From: Nannochloropsis salina CCMP1776
Lineage: Eukaryota > Sar > Eustigmatophyceae > Eustigmatales > Monodopsidaceae
Length of the DNA stretch: 64,000 bases
Reading direction: 5' to 3'
Assembly (NCBI GenBank): GCA_004565275.1
Contig: SDOX01000008.1
Span: 403,327-467,326, forward strand
Shown: in pieces, positions 50,260 to 60,914 of the stretch
How positions within the stretch are numbered: the first letter of the stretch is position 1
Layout: each line of letters starts with the position of its first letter
Translations under genes and position numbers: made by a program
Notes under the pieces: generated by a model
What the model was told of the DNA's origin: nothing
Databases searched by the model: none
The model's input: only the letters and a program-made list of their open reading frames with translations

Positions 50260-53169
50260 TCACCCGCACAAACCACCCGCAACCCCTCCCTCTCTTATCC
50301 CATCATCATCGTCATGCTGCTCCTCGTCTTCTTCGTCAAGAAATTTCGACAACGCAATTATTGACCCAGTGGATTGTAGGTAGTCTACGAGATCAATGCC
50401 GCCACCGGCTCCCACAGCTACTCCTCCTCCTCCCTTAGCATCCGGGCCAAGGCCACCTCTTTCCTCTGCATCGACAAGCATCCTCTCAGCACTAGATTCC
50501 GGGACAGGCTTATTTTTGTTAGTCTTGTGCGAGGATTGTGGCACGAAGCTTGTGCTCAAAGGCGCAGTTACGTCAACTCTCGCGTCCTCTCGTCTCCGCC
50601 CCCTCCGCTTGCTACTTCCTCCGTCGCCACCACCATTCACTAACGCTGACTCATGTCCCACGACTTCAGTCCGAGGGAACTGCAATGAGGTCGATACGAT
50701 GGCTTGAACCCCGTTCGAAGGCAGCGCGTTCCTCGAGTCGGTGTGCGAGACATCTTCTCTGTCCTGTGCCGACGGCCCCTTCCTCGTTGTGTCTTCTCTT
50801 CCAGCCTTCTCGTGCTCTGACCCTGCTCCTTCTTTGAGCATGTCCTTTCTCCCTCGGCCGCGCTTACCTCCATTAATGTCAGAACGCATCAACTCAGCGC
50901 CCGCATGTGCCCCCGCGGCCGTAGCTTTAGATTTCTCCCTCTTTTCTGCCCCTCGTGGTGCTGAAGACGGCAACGAATGCTGCATTGGCGCCGCGACCCT
51001 GGGGAGGGGAGCCAATGCATCATCCTCAGAAGAGGAGGAGGAAGAATCCTCTTTTTCTGCCAATGACCAGGCCGATCCCGGTTTTCCCTCCCTTTCCTCG
51101 CCCACCGACGCCTTGCCCGTCGTAGACCCCATCTTTTCCTCATCATTGATCTCTTTCCCCCCGCCCTCCCCGCTCCCGGCCTTTCCGCCACCACCTCCCC
51201 CTCCCGTCGCTTTGGCCTTTTTCTCTTTCTCTTTCTGCTTCCGCCGGGCCTTCCGGTTCCGCTTCGAAGCTTGCAGAGCCTCCTTGGCCGAAGCCTCTTT
51301 CACGCTCATCTCGTTCCAGAGTTCTTCTTGATACGACAAGTGGAACACCGTGCAGTTACATTTAACGCAGACGTAGCACTTGCACTCCCCACAAAACCGG
51401 ACGTCCGGCGCCTGCTTGGAAAACGTCTGCTGGCAAATCGCGCACGTGACGAAGTGGTCCTTCCAGATCCGCGAGGCTCGTTTTGCGATCCCCGGTTGGC
51501 GATGGTGCTCCAGCTCTTCGATCTTCCCGGCCGGGAGCATAGCCGCGTAGGGGTTCGCCGTCCCCGATCTCAGCCCTTCCTCTTCCCCGACCTGTAACAT
51601 CCTTTCTAAGCCCTCCAGCGCCATCATCACCATGTTCGCCTCCCCCAGCAGGTCCCCTAAGACCTGCACACACCCTTGACGCACCAGGAATTCAATCTGG
51701 GCGTCCGAACCGCACGAGGTCGCATTCAAGACCACCCAACATGCTTCACTCCGGACCTCTGCGTCCGTCTCGGCGGGAGGCTGGAGGGCGAGTTCCACCA
51801 AGAGAGGGATGGCCCCACTGTCCAACACGGTCTGGATCTGATCGCAGGTCCCTGCCGCGATGTTTGACAGCGTCCAACAAGCTTCTTTTTGAATTTCGCG
51901 GTTGCTGTGGCTGATTAGAGCCCGTAGGTAAGGTACGGCTCCTGCCTCCAATATATACTGCGTATAGTCCACCTCGTCCTCAGCACAGACAATGTTCCCG
52001 ATCGTCCTCAACGCGGGCTTGGTCACGCGCCAGGACCGGTGTTGCAAGAGCTCGACGAGCCGCCCGCACAGGTTCGCTTCCACAACAACCTTTATGTGGG
52101 CGGAGGGTCCGTCACAAAGGTGGGATAGCGCCCAGCAGGTGTGACTCAGAACCTCCGAATCAGGGCACTGAATGAGTGTGAGAAGGACGGGCATAAGCAC
52201 GGCTATATCCAGGGTGGGCCGTGGCGTGGGGTCGCAGAGATTGTTCAGCGCCCAGGAACCAATACGAAGAACTTTTTGACTGCACTGATGCTGGAGGATA
52301 CAGTGGACGAGGGGTTCTAACGCTCCGTTGGCCAAGACGGTGTCACGAGAGGCGGCACCCTCCCCCGCGATGTTCCCCAGCACCCAGATGGCCTGTTCCA
52401 GCACGTCCTCGTGGGGACTCTCCAGCAACTTGACCAGGACTGGCACTGGATCGTGTCGCAGCAGCATATTCGTGTGCTCGGTGTTGCCTGCCGCGATGTT
52501 CGTCAAAGCCCAGAGGGCCTCCACTTGGATTGTTGGGTGGTCGAGCTGGAGCCACTCGAGGAGGCGCGGGATCCAATTTCGCTCCAGTACCTCGTGGATC
52601 AGCACTTCCCGGTGCGTGGACAGGAGATTTCGAAGCTTCTTGGCTGCTTGAAGCTGGAGTGCCACGCTTTCGGTTCCATGTTCTCTGCTTGTGGGAGCAC
52701 GAGCGAGAGGGGCGCTTGCGTCCGCTTTGGCAGCAACGTGGTCTCCGGTGTCTGATGGACTGTAGATTTGGCTGCCTTTTGAGGGAGGTGGTTCGACATT
52801 ATACGTAGGCTTGGACGCTCTGCTAAGGCCATTTTCAATCTCATCGAGCTCCCGCCGCAATTGCTCCATCTCTAGTGCACTCGTGGCTTGATGTGTAGGT
52901 GCATGGTGATGCCCTAGGAAATAAGATTTTGGCATGGAAGGATCAATTGGAGTGTTTGGTGGCGTACAAGGCGTATTAGGGGCCAACAATTTGAATCAAG
53001 TCCGAGAGGAGGATTTAATCATCAGAGGGTTCCGACACCCCCTCTCTAGGTCATATATCCTACCTTCCGTCGTGGGCAGTCGACAGTTTCCCGCGGCTTG
53101 TTCCTCCCCTCCACGAGCACCAGAGTCTCCACAATATCCTCCGCTCCCACCGCTGCTCCTGTTGGCCAT
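50260..53169 (-). CDS. Importin-alpha-like armadillo protein with C-terminal cysteine-rich finger
   Basis: Armadillo protein of the karyopherin-alpha type, 919 residues from exons 53169-53064 and 52913-50260. Residues about 90-470 hold the conserved Trp/Asn ladder used to bind nuclear localisation signals: EALWALTNIAAGN, QAIWVLGNIAGEG, GSWALNNLCD, CWALSHLCDGP, PALRTIGNIV, CWTLSNIAAGT and CWVVLNATSCG. The N-terminus lacks the arginine/lysine-rich importin-beta-binding helix that true importins alpha need. After the repeats (about 524-560) come eight cysteines in a tight pattern beginning CAICQQTF and continuing FCGECKCYVCVKCNC, likely a two-zinc finger. A Lys/Glu/Gly-rich tail ends in EDEEQHDDDDG. 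A GTG-preceded frame runs upstream of the first ATG, so an earlier exon cannot be excluded. Confidence 0.85.
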
Positions 53170-54685
53170 TCCGTCCGTTTCAAATGCACTACCACTGCTA
53201 CCGCTGCTGCTTGCTACTGCCTCGTTCACCTGGATCAGAAATTAAGGCTTCTCGTCACAACTTGTGGCAAGCTGCTTTGACAAGCATTTTACTCCTAATT
53301 TTGTATGTGAGCTTCGTTTTCACCGTGTGATATAGGTATTTCCGCACCACAGAGGAGGAAAAAGGATAAATTAGAAAGGACGCTCGTCGTCTCCTTGGGA
53401 CAAGGCAGTATGCTGTCTTCCCGACTATGCGTTTTGGGACCATCAGTCGATAACATCCAAACGAGTGCTCCTCAGTAAGAAAGTGCATAATATATTATTG
53501 AATGGAGCGGTGGAGTTCCCTCGGGAGAGTGCCTCCTGTTCCCAAGGAGTACCCTAAAGGGTGCTCCTTGGGTGTCGGCGACGGAGTGGTGGCCGTCGCC
53601 GCATGCACGCCTTCAGACGCTCATGCCGTCGGCCTTGGGCGTATATCATGTATGAGACCTACAAGAACGCGCCAGCTAGGCTCACTGAGCGACCAAAGGC
53701 AAGGGTCATCCAGTATGTGGTACGCCTACTATACAAGTGTGATTAACGGCCGGCGTGCCGATGGTGTTTCTCGTCCTCCCTGTCGTTTCCGGGACACCGC
53801 GCCGCATGCCCCTTCTACCCCTGATCCGTTTTAGTGAAACCAAGTGCTATGTCTTTTTACTCAATAAGGTGATCCCACACATGAATTTATTGTATACCTT
53901 AAGGACTAGAGCTGTATTAGGATAGATTTAGGAAGGTTTCGTCCAAAACATGGTCTGTGAGTCGGAAGGTGTACGTTCCTGTCTATATAAAAAACGAGGC
54001 CATATAGATTATATTTTTCTCCAAAATTTCAAAACATGCTTCTTTACTCCACAAATTTTCGGCTTACATTTCGTCTTTCCATTATTTATTTTTAAAGAGG
54101 CCAGCCTACTCGAAGGTCACTGCAGCGGAAGAAGAAGCTCAGCGTACATTGTTAGACACTGCGCAAACTCAAGAAGTTATACATCAGCAACATGATTTTT
54201 TATGATCTTTAACACTGCCCAATATATATGCTATTCCTCCATGAATACCAACGACATGGGCTTGTACACAAGTTGAGGTGTTTGTTTCACGTAACTCCAT
54301 ATTGCAAAATTCCTTACTCGAAGGAATTGCGACCGCGATACAAAGCAAAAACAAACGACTCTACCACTTAGTGCAACATTCTTCTCTTAGATCCATATCT
54401 AATTATATTTTAAAAACAGATCAAATTTCTTGGCCGCGCTTCCACTATCTTCCGTCAAACATAAAAGAGCTTATGGCTAAGTCCTCCTTTTAGCGTCAAG
54501 CGTGATATTCCTTGTCAGCAGTCTTTGTGCCCAATAAGTCATTTTTTAGGGAAGGCACTTTCTTAAACCAATCCTACGAGAAATACTCAATGTTGTCACA
54601 ATTGTCTTTCGCTCGTCACTCGAAATGTGTGATAATGTGTTTAAAACGCTCGACCACATCCAACCGGAATTTCGCGCTAAGTCAA
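53170..54685. other. Intergenic region with an AT-rich island
   Basis: 1.5 kb between two minus-strand genes. Bases 53870-54690 are strikingly AT-rich compared with the rest of the window and carry only short open frames (up to 71 codons). No known element was recognised. Confidence 0.45.
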
Positions 54686-54994
54686 TCACGTTACATGTAC
54701 ATTTCGATTTGAATGCTTATCCTTCCATGCAAATAGCTTTTTCATGACGTCCTCAGGAATAGTCTGTCCCAGAATCTCACACAGTTCCTGCTTCGCAACA
54801 CCTTGCTGATTCTCCCTTGCCACCATTTTTGCGGTGAATTGTTCCATGGTTTTCTTGTTCTGTTGGTACATATATTGCTTCTCTAAAGCTTCCTCTTTAT
54901 CCTCAAATGTTGAGCGATGGTCAGAAAGCCAGCGGGATCCAGAACCCAGGCGAAGCTGACGACCGTGCGCCCGGATGACATGCCACAGAGCCAT
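54686..54994 (-). CDS. IF1-like mitochondrial ATP synthase inhibitor
   Basis: Small basic protein of 102 residues, one exon. The start MALWHVIRAHGRQLRLGSGS is a good mitochondrial presequence (Arg/His, no acid). The mature part has the IF1 pattern of a short linker, then an amphipathic helix rich in Glu, Gln and Lys: HRSTFEDKEEALEKQYMYQQ, then NKKTMEQFTAKMVARENQQG. In known IF1 the 'F..rE.a.E..Y' stretch enters the F1 catalytic interface and blocks ATP hydrolysis when the membrane potential falls. The C-terminal 40 residues (ILGQTIPEDVMKKLFAWKDK) are longer than in animals. The match is by pattern only, so confidence is moderate. Confidence 0.62.
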   Translation of the reverse strand: MALWHVIRAHGRQLRLGSGSRWLSDHRSTFEDKEEALEKQYMYQQNKKTMEQFTAKMVARENQQGVAKQELCEILGQTIPEDVMKKLFAWKDKHSNRNVHVT

Positions 54995-55538
54995 ATAACA
55001 GATGGCTGACTTTTGACTATTGATTTGCAACAAAAATTGTTAATATTTTCATAAGACGAGAGATTTGCATTTTGCTCCCAAAGAAAAATATTGAGTCCAA
55101 GGAGGAAGAGAGGGGCGTGAGGAGGTTTTAAGCAAAGTTATAGAGAAAGCTTGCTGCTCCTGTCGTTGGATACTAACTTGAAGAAGGGATAAAACATAAT
55201 AGTCAAAGTTGTCGATTGCTTCACGGACACATTCCCCTTATACTTCACGCAGGAATTGGGTTTCTTGCCAACAGAACACCGTCCGGGGCCAGCTGCTCGC
55301 CGATCGGCCCGTAACGGCTTCCAACGGCTCAAGTTCCCTGCCACGGCATTTTCGCGTTCTTGCAGGTTAAAGCAAGAATTCTCTTCTTTGCGTCCTTAAA
55401 AAATTTACTTACCGCTGCCTCAATGATATTTTACTTCTGACAGAAGGCTGTACTTGACATGCGGTCTCATGTCTTGTACTCGTAAACGTATACGCCACGA
55501 CATGACGTCTTCGTCCAACTGTCCCCGTACCTAACGAC
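54995..55538. promoter_or_regulatory. Divergent upstream region, IF1-like / IQ-motif protein
   Basis: A gap of 544 bp. The right end should be the 5' UTR of the IQ-motif gene, because its start codon sits directly at the end of the first exon. No other element was seen. Confidence 0.4.
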
Positions 55539-56877
55539 ATGGTAAGAAGAAGAGTAAAAATCGTCCGCTTAAGGATCTTGACCAATAATTGCATGGTGAT
55601 CGCTCCTTTTTTGGCACACAGGCTCTTCAGGACAACTTTAAGGATGAAGCCCCCTTTGTCGCGAGTGGCGTGTCTCAAGTTTCTGCATCCTCGCAATCTA
55701 TAGAGGACCTGAGGATACGAAGGGCAAGGCTTCGGAGGGTAATTCAAAGCCCATCCGCATACCCTGCGAAGATGCGGCTTGTGTCAGAGGCACATTTACA
55801 CATGCCTTCTCAAATGGTTTCTCTGAGCAACTGCCATGTCGTGCCGTACAGTACCGAGTTTCATCGTAGCACGGTACGGTCAGCTGAATGCACGCTGTGT
55901 GTGAATTTCTATTTCAATTCTCGACATCGATATATCGCAGTACTGTAAAATTTTCATTTTTTCACTTTCGCAACGCTCTCGGCGCCCGCTTCCTTTATCA
56001 CAGACATTTACTTCATCATTCACAGGCCTCTATCATGACTCGAGTCTCAGTAGTGCAAGTATGCACGATCAGAGGACGCGGCGTCATGCTATCAAACAAG
56101 AAGCTCGAATTGAACGACGGCGGACTAAATGCTTGCAAATGCAATATTTAGCTGCCAAGTACCAAACCAGGTGCGTCCCAGACAATCTATTTCTCTGATA
56201 AAGTATTTTAGTGATCTGAAACAGACAGACACTCCAATACTTTTAGGGCGCGAGATTTACGACAACGGCTTCGAGAAGATCGTCAGAAGCAGTACACAAG
56301 TCTTCTTTCAGCAGTGCGGCGCATTCAAGCTGTTTTTCGTCGACGACAGCTCATAAGAAGGAAAAAAGCGGAGGAAGCTCGAGCCAATCAAAAAGCTGCT
56401 CTTGTCTTGTGTGACTTCGGAAGGCGAGTGGTAACCATCATGGCAGCTAAGAAAGAGTTGAGCAGACGGGTAAGTACATCGGCCGGATAATTCTTCTCTC
56501 TTAGTTAAACTTACATGATTTCCTCCGCCTCTTCTCTAAAAAAATGAATTTGGAAGAGGCATGTTCTACGGTGTGAAGCAGCAGTCAAAGCAATCAGCAC
56601 TTGGTGGAGAAAACTTTTGGCAATCCTCCATGCAAGGCGTTTGCGGAAAAAAATACAAGCAGAAAGACAAAATCGTCAGGCCCAGTGTAGATTGAATATA
56701 GCACTATTTTGTCAATCGTATTTTAGGGGACGGCGGGTACGAAGGTTCGTTGCATTACTCAGACGTCAAGAAATGGAGAGGGAAATAGAAGCGGCAAAAT
56801 TGGCCGCTGCCATGGAAGAGGAAAGGGAGCGCCGACAACGAAAACGAGGAGAGTTACACGGACGGCCATTCCGATAA
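55539..56877 (+). CDS. IQ-motif, Arg-rich helical protein in five short exons
   Basis: The gene was found by joining short exons in phase: 55539-55541 (ATG only), 55622-55738, 56004-56170, 56247-56469 and 56557-56877, giving 276 residues. The donors are GTAAGA, GTAATT, GTGCGT and GTAAGT, and the introns are 80, 265, 76 and 87 bp. The product is rich in Arg, Lys, Gln and Ala. It has two calmodulin-binding IQ motifs, IQAVFRRRQLIRRKKAEE and, less exact, FCQSYFRGRRVRRFV. A Trp pair (AISTWWRKLL) falls between them, and the Glu/Arg tail (EMEREIEAAKLAAAMEEE) is probably coiled coil. Such proteins often bind calmodulin or centrin in flagella or centrosomes. The first exon is the weakest part: its start depends on the ATG lying flush with the donor. 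Confidence 0.72.
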
Positions 56878-57233
56878 GATGAATTGAATAGAGAAATGTT
56901 TTAATTTTCTATATGCGTGTAAAAGTAAAAATTAAGGTAGCGGAACAAGCTCGCCAGTGATACTCACCGATACGCGGGAAAATGCGATCGGACGGCTTTC
57001 AATGTGCCTTGAAGCGAACATAGTTGCACCGTGCCTGGAACGATTCTTGATTGACTTTTTTTTCTTTCGGCGCTGTGCTTTACCGATTGCCATCGTCGAA
57101 TTGGTTTGCGTCTTGATCTCGTCAATTGGTTCATGTATCTTCAACCGAGCAACCTCCCACCATCCTTTTGTTCCCCTCTCCCACACAGGTCTCGTACCTG
57201 CTCCAATTGCTTATCTGCCGCGTAGCCAAAGTC
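56878..57233. other. Intergenic region and 5' UTR of the epimerase gene
   Basis: A 356-bp gap between two plus-strand genes. The CCCACACAG at about 57181-57189 looks like an acceptor for a 5'-UTR intron of the epimerase. Nothing else was recognised. Confidence 0.45.
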
Positions 57234-57941
57234 ATGTGCCATTGCTGTAAATGTCTCATTGGACCCTCTATGTTGGCCAGTGACCTGTCATGCATGGCTG
57301 ACGAGGCAAAAAAGGTGATAGCGGGCGGGGCGGACTACTTGCACTTGGACGTGATGGATGGCCACTTTGTACCGAACATAACCTGGGGCCCCCCTGTCAT
57401 CAAGCACTTGCGAAAACACTGTCCAGACATATTCTTTGACTGCCATATGATGGTGAGCAACCCGGAGCAATGGGTTCAAGAGATCAAGGATGCTGGTGGG
57501 GACCAGTACACATTTCATTTGGAAGCCGCTCGAGATCCTGCCGGCCTAATCGAGCAAATCAAGGCCACGGGAATGAGAGTGGGTATGGCCCTACGACCAG
57601 GCACACCAATCGAGGATGCGCTCCCATGGGTGGATTCTGTGGATGTGGTGTTGGTCATGACCGTAGAACCGGGTTTTGGGGGGCAAAAGTTTATGGCGGA
57701 CATGATGCCGAAAGTGGCATATTTGCGGGCCAAGTGCCCAGAGAAGGACATTGAAGTAGATGGAGGCCTCGGCCCTGCGACTGTGGATGCCGCTGCCCGA
57801 GCGGGGGCAAACATGATAGTGGCGGGTAGTTCAGTGTTCAACAGTGAAGTTCCTGCGAAAGTCATTGCGGCTTTGCGACGAAGCGTAGAAAAACTTGGAA
57901 ACGGAAAGAGCGAGGAGGAGCTGACTGAGCTCCCATCCTAA
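57234..57941 (+). CDS. RPE: Ribulose-phosphate 3-epimerase, cytosolic type
   Basis: Interconverts ribulose 5-phosphate and xylulose 5-phosphate in the pentose phosphate pathway; TIM-barrel metalloenzyme. The product has 235 residues, starting at MCHCCKCLIGPSMLASDLSC. Signature residues are KCLIGPSMLASDL, YLHLDVMDGHFVPNITWGPP (metal-binding His and Asp), FFDCHMMVSNPEQWV, TFHLEAARDP, the phosphate-binding loop MTVEPGFGGQKFM, DIEVDGGLGP and NMIVAGSSVF. The text is closer to animal and fungal cytosolic forms than to plastid ones. No presequence precedes the first ATG, although the frame is open for 15 codons upstream to the 5'-UTR acceptor. So it likely serves the cytosolic pathway rather than the Calvin cycle. 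Confidence 0.93.
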   Translation: MCHCCKCLIGPSMLASDLSCMADEAKKVIAGGADYLHLDVMDGHFVPNITWGPPVIKHLRKHCPDIFFDCHMMVSNPEQWVQEIKDAGGDQYTFHLEAARDPAGLIEQIKATGMRVGMALRPGTPIEDALPWVDSVDVVLVMTVEPGFGGQKFMADMMPKVAYLRAKCPEKDIEVDGGLGPATVDAAARAGANMIVAGSSVFNSEVPAKVIAALRRSVEKLGNGKSEEELTELPS

Positions 57942-58152
57942 CAAAGCATTTCAAATGGAAGAGGGACAGCTATATAAGAAAAATCACAGACATACAGGAC
58001 GTTATTTTCACGTCTCGTCATCATCTGTGAGTCGTTTTTGTACTTTACTCCATCTCCCTTCACCGTTCTTCCCTCTTTTTTTCATATGGCTGCCTCGAGG
58101 CCTCAAAATAGCATGCAAAAGATTCCAAGTCATGATATCTCCAGCTGCAAAT

Positions 58153-59356
58153 TCAATGCTTGTTCCTTTTGCCAGAGGTCTTCTTGGCCTCTTTCATGCT
58201 TGTCGCCTCCTTCTTTTTCTCTTCCTCGAGCGCGATTCCCTTTTCCTTTTTTTTCTTCTTCTTTTCTGCCCGATCTGCAAATGCCATGTTTTTCCCCGCC
58301 GCTTCGGTGGAGGGCCTTTCAGTTGACTCGGCTTTGCTCAGAGGTTTCTTCCTCTCTGCAACCTCGACGCGATCGACGGCCTTTGCGCTTTTGTTATTCC
58401 CTCCTGACCTGCTCTTCCTTCTCTTCTGCTTTCTTTGCTCTTCTTTATCGCTCCCTTCCTCTCCCTTCATGGCAAAAGCCCCCTTCTTCGCCGCTGTCAC
58501 CACGTCATCTTTTTGCCTTCCATGCGCGGCCTCCCCGACCGCTTTTTCTGCTTTTCGGTAGTGCACCACTCCATCCTCCACGTGCAGCAAGTCGTGGGTG
58601 TCCACAGCACGGTGAAATGCATGCTTTAACACCTTCTTACTCTGCGTCCCTGCAACACTTCCCTTGGCGGTTCGGGAGCTGGTCCTTTCCAATGCCAGGG
58701 TGACAACGTGCTTTCTCAGCCGCCTCAAGGGAACTTTATTCTCCTCCGCCGCCTTCAGAGCCCTCTTGATATGTTTGTGCCAGGAAAACTTGATGTCTAC
58801 CGCCATCGTCGCATCGCCTGCCTGAGGATTCTGAAGCGCCTTCCAACTCAAGGCCTCCTCCAGACTCTGCCGTCGCCGCTTCCTGGGAGGTTCTTCTCCC
58901 TCTTGCTTCTCAGACGCTGTTAATAAAATGTCTTTCCGTTTTTTGCTTGCATCTTCCCCTTTTGATCTCTTCCCTTTCTTCCTCTTCTCCTTCTTGATGT
59001 AGCCACGCACAGGCAAGCTGCTTTCTCCTTCGCTTTCTGGCTTCACCTCTGCAATATCATCATCCCCCCACTTCTTGTACCCACCATGACCCGCTCGCAC
59101 AAAATAGGAGTACAGGCCATTTTTAGGCAAACCATCGTCTGTCTTTTTGGGCCCAAAGCCTGAATTGAAACCCAAGCCACCCGTCTTTGTTTTATAATAG
59201 AAATTGCACAACGTGAATTACAAGAGCTGAAGTTGCCACGAATGGTCTGACTGAAGAGAGGGTGTTGCTCCTTAACAACATGCATGTCCTTACCTTGCCC
59301 CGAGGTCGTAGCTTGTCCAATGTGTCGTGAAGGCGCTGCATCCTGTCGTCCTCCAT
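58153..59356 (-). CDS. Lys-rich nucleolar protein with LYAR-like C-terminal domain
   Basis: Exons 59356-59294 and 59184-58153 give 364 residues, starting MEDDRMQRLHDTLDKLRPRG. The middle and tail are very Lys/Glu/Arg-rich with several nuclear or nucleolar signals (KKEKRKKGKRSKGE, PPRKRRRQSLEE, KKKKKKEKG). Residues about 135-165 read FSWHKHIKRALKAAEENKVP then LRRLRKHVVTLAL, followed by QSKKVLKHAFHRAV. This matches the winged-helix C-terminus of the nucleolar factor LYAR (FNWKGTIKAIL...IKKLRKKV). The zinc fingers that define the N-terminus of LYAR are absent. Instead there is a Gly-rich N-terminus (GLGFNSGFGPKK). A role in ribosome biogenesis or nucleolar transcription is inferred. It shares its promoter gap with GAR1, another nucleolar gene. 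Confidence 0.68.
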
Positions 59357-59839
59357 GGCTGCCTAGTAGGAAGATCCTCGCGGCCACCAAGGACCAAAAC
59401 CTAGGCCTTCAATCTGAAAAACGACAGAAATGAAACAGAATCAATCTTTTCATATGTGACGCGCATGTACATGGCGCCTTATCAACGCCAGCCGCGGGGA
59501 AGAAGACGACGCGCATGCGATTAAGGCAAGCCAAGGTGTTCAGTGGAGGGGAGGAGGGCGTAGGCGTCGTTCTTCTGTTTTTGTCATTGTGCTGCTTTTT
59601 GCCGCCGAATCAAGCACAGACACTGACCATTTTCTTTTGTCAATGAGTCACTGGTTCACCGCCGTGTACTTTAAATTTCGTTCGTCCGTGCATGTGGTGG
59701 ACACAATTACGGGGTTGCGCGGGGACGGCTGGCTTGATGCTTGACGTAACCCCTCGCTTCGCATTCTTGTTTGACCTCAGTTGACGACACCTATCGTCAT
59801 TTTCCTAACGTTCAAACCACCCCAAGGGTTTTTAAAGAG
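59357..59839. promoter_or_regulatory. Divergent upstream region, LYAR-like / GAR1
   Basis: A gap of 483 bp between two nucleolar genes, so shared control would be sensible. No named element was recognised. Confidence 0.4.
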
Positions 59840-60558
59840 ATGCGACCGCCTATGCACCGTGGTGGTGGCCGTGGCCCTCCAGGACGAGGCGGCGGCTTCC
59901 GAGGAGGTCGAGGTAAGCAGCCCAGGAGGATATCCTTTTAATGCGGAAGAGTCCGCGATAACTGCCCTGCTGCGTTTTTGAAAACCAACTCGAAATCATC
60001 ATCGATACAGGAGGAGGTGGACGATTTGGTTCTGGCCGTGGATACGACGAAGGCCCTCCCGAGCAGGTTGTGGAGGCAGGGGCGTTCGTCCATGAGGTCG
60101 AGGGAGAGATGCTGATCAAACTGACGAACGAGAACATCCCTTATTTCAATGCGGGCATTTTCCTGGAGAACAAAACCCGCGTAGGAAAAGTAGAAGAGGT
60201 GCTAGGACCCATCAATCAGGTATATTTTACGGTGAAGCCCGATACGGGCGTATCAGCCAAGTCCTTTAAGGCTGAGGACAAGCTTTACATTGGCACGGAC
60301 AAACTCCTCCCTCTGTCGCGCTTTACTGGTGGGGGCGGTGGAGGAGGCGGAAGAGGACGAGGTGGAGGAAGGGGTGGAGGAAGGGGGGGGGGCGGGGGCT
60401 TTGGGGCGCGGGGCGGAGGTGGGGGCAGGGGCCCGGGTCGGGGGTTTGGGGGCGGACGCAGCTTCGGTGGACGGGGTGGGGGATTTTCCCCAAGAGGAAG
60501 GGGGCCGCCGAGAGGGGGAGGAGGTTTCAGAGGGGGAGGGGGGAGGGGTCGGTTTTAG
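59840..60558 (+). CDS. GAR1: H/ACA ribonucleoprotein subunit GAR1
   Basis: Core protein of H/ACA snoRNPs, which pseudouridylate rRNA and snRNA; nucleolus and Cajal bodies. Exons 59840-59912 and 60011-60558 give 206 residues. The N-terminus ([20 protein letters not shown]) and the long C-terminal stretch of Gly/Arg/Phe repeats are the GAR domains. Between them is the conserved core: [57 protein letters not shown] and [13 protein letters not shown]. The beta-barrel core contacts the pseudouridine synthase Cbf5. The second exon's G-rich C-terminal coding strand is a strong purine run. The assignment is secure. Confidence 0.94.
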
Positions 60559-60914
60559 GGCAGAAAGTGAGGTGGTGGTGGCATGCGTGCCTGTCAATGT
60601 GTAGTGGCAAGGCGATGGTCGGCAAGAACGGGAGCAAGAACAGCACTTTGAACCGGGCAAGGCCATATGGGAACATAGTGAGTGGAAATCGTGCGATACA
60701 TGTTTAAAAAGAAGACAAAACGCGAATTTGGAGACCAAGCGGTGCTTGATGGCTCAAAAGGTACCTGCCGAGTAGGATTCTGAGGCTGGTAGCAGTGCAT
60801 GTGCATTTTACCTTTTCGATGTGTTCTTTGCCCTTTCATGGGCATTTGACTTCGCCGAGATGGAAGGTCTGTACAATACTCTGGGACGTCCAAGCCAGGT
60901 TACCCGGGGGCTAA
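60559..60914. other. Convergent intergenic gap, GAR1 / coiled-coil gene
   Basis: Contains two converging 3' ends. Nothing else was recognised. Confidence 0.45.
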
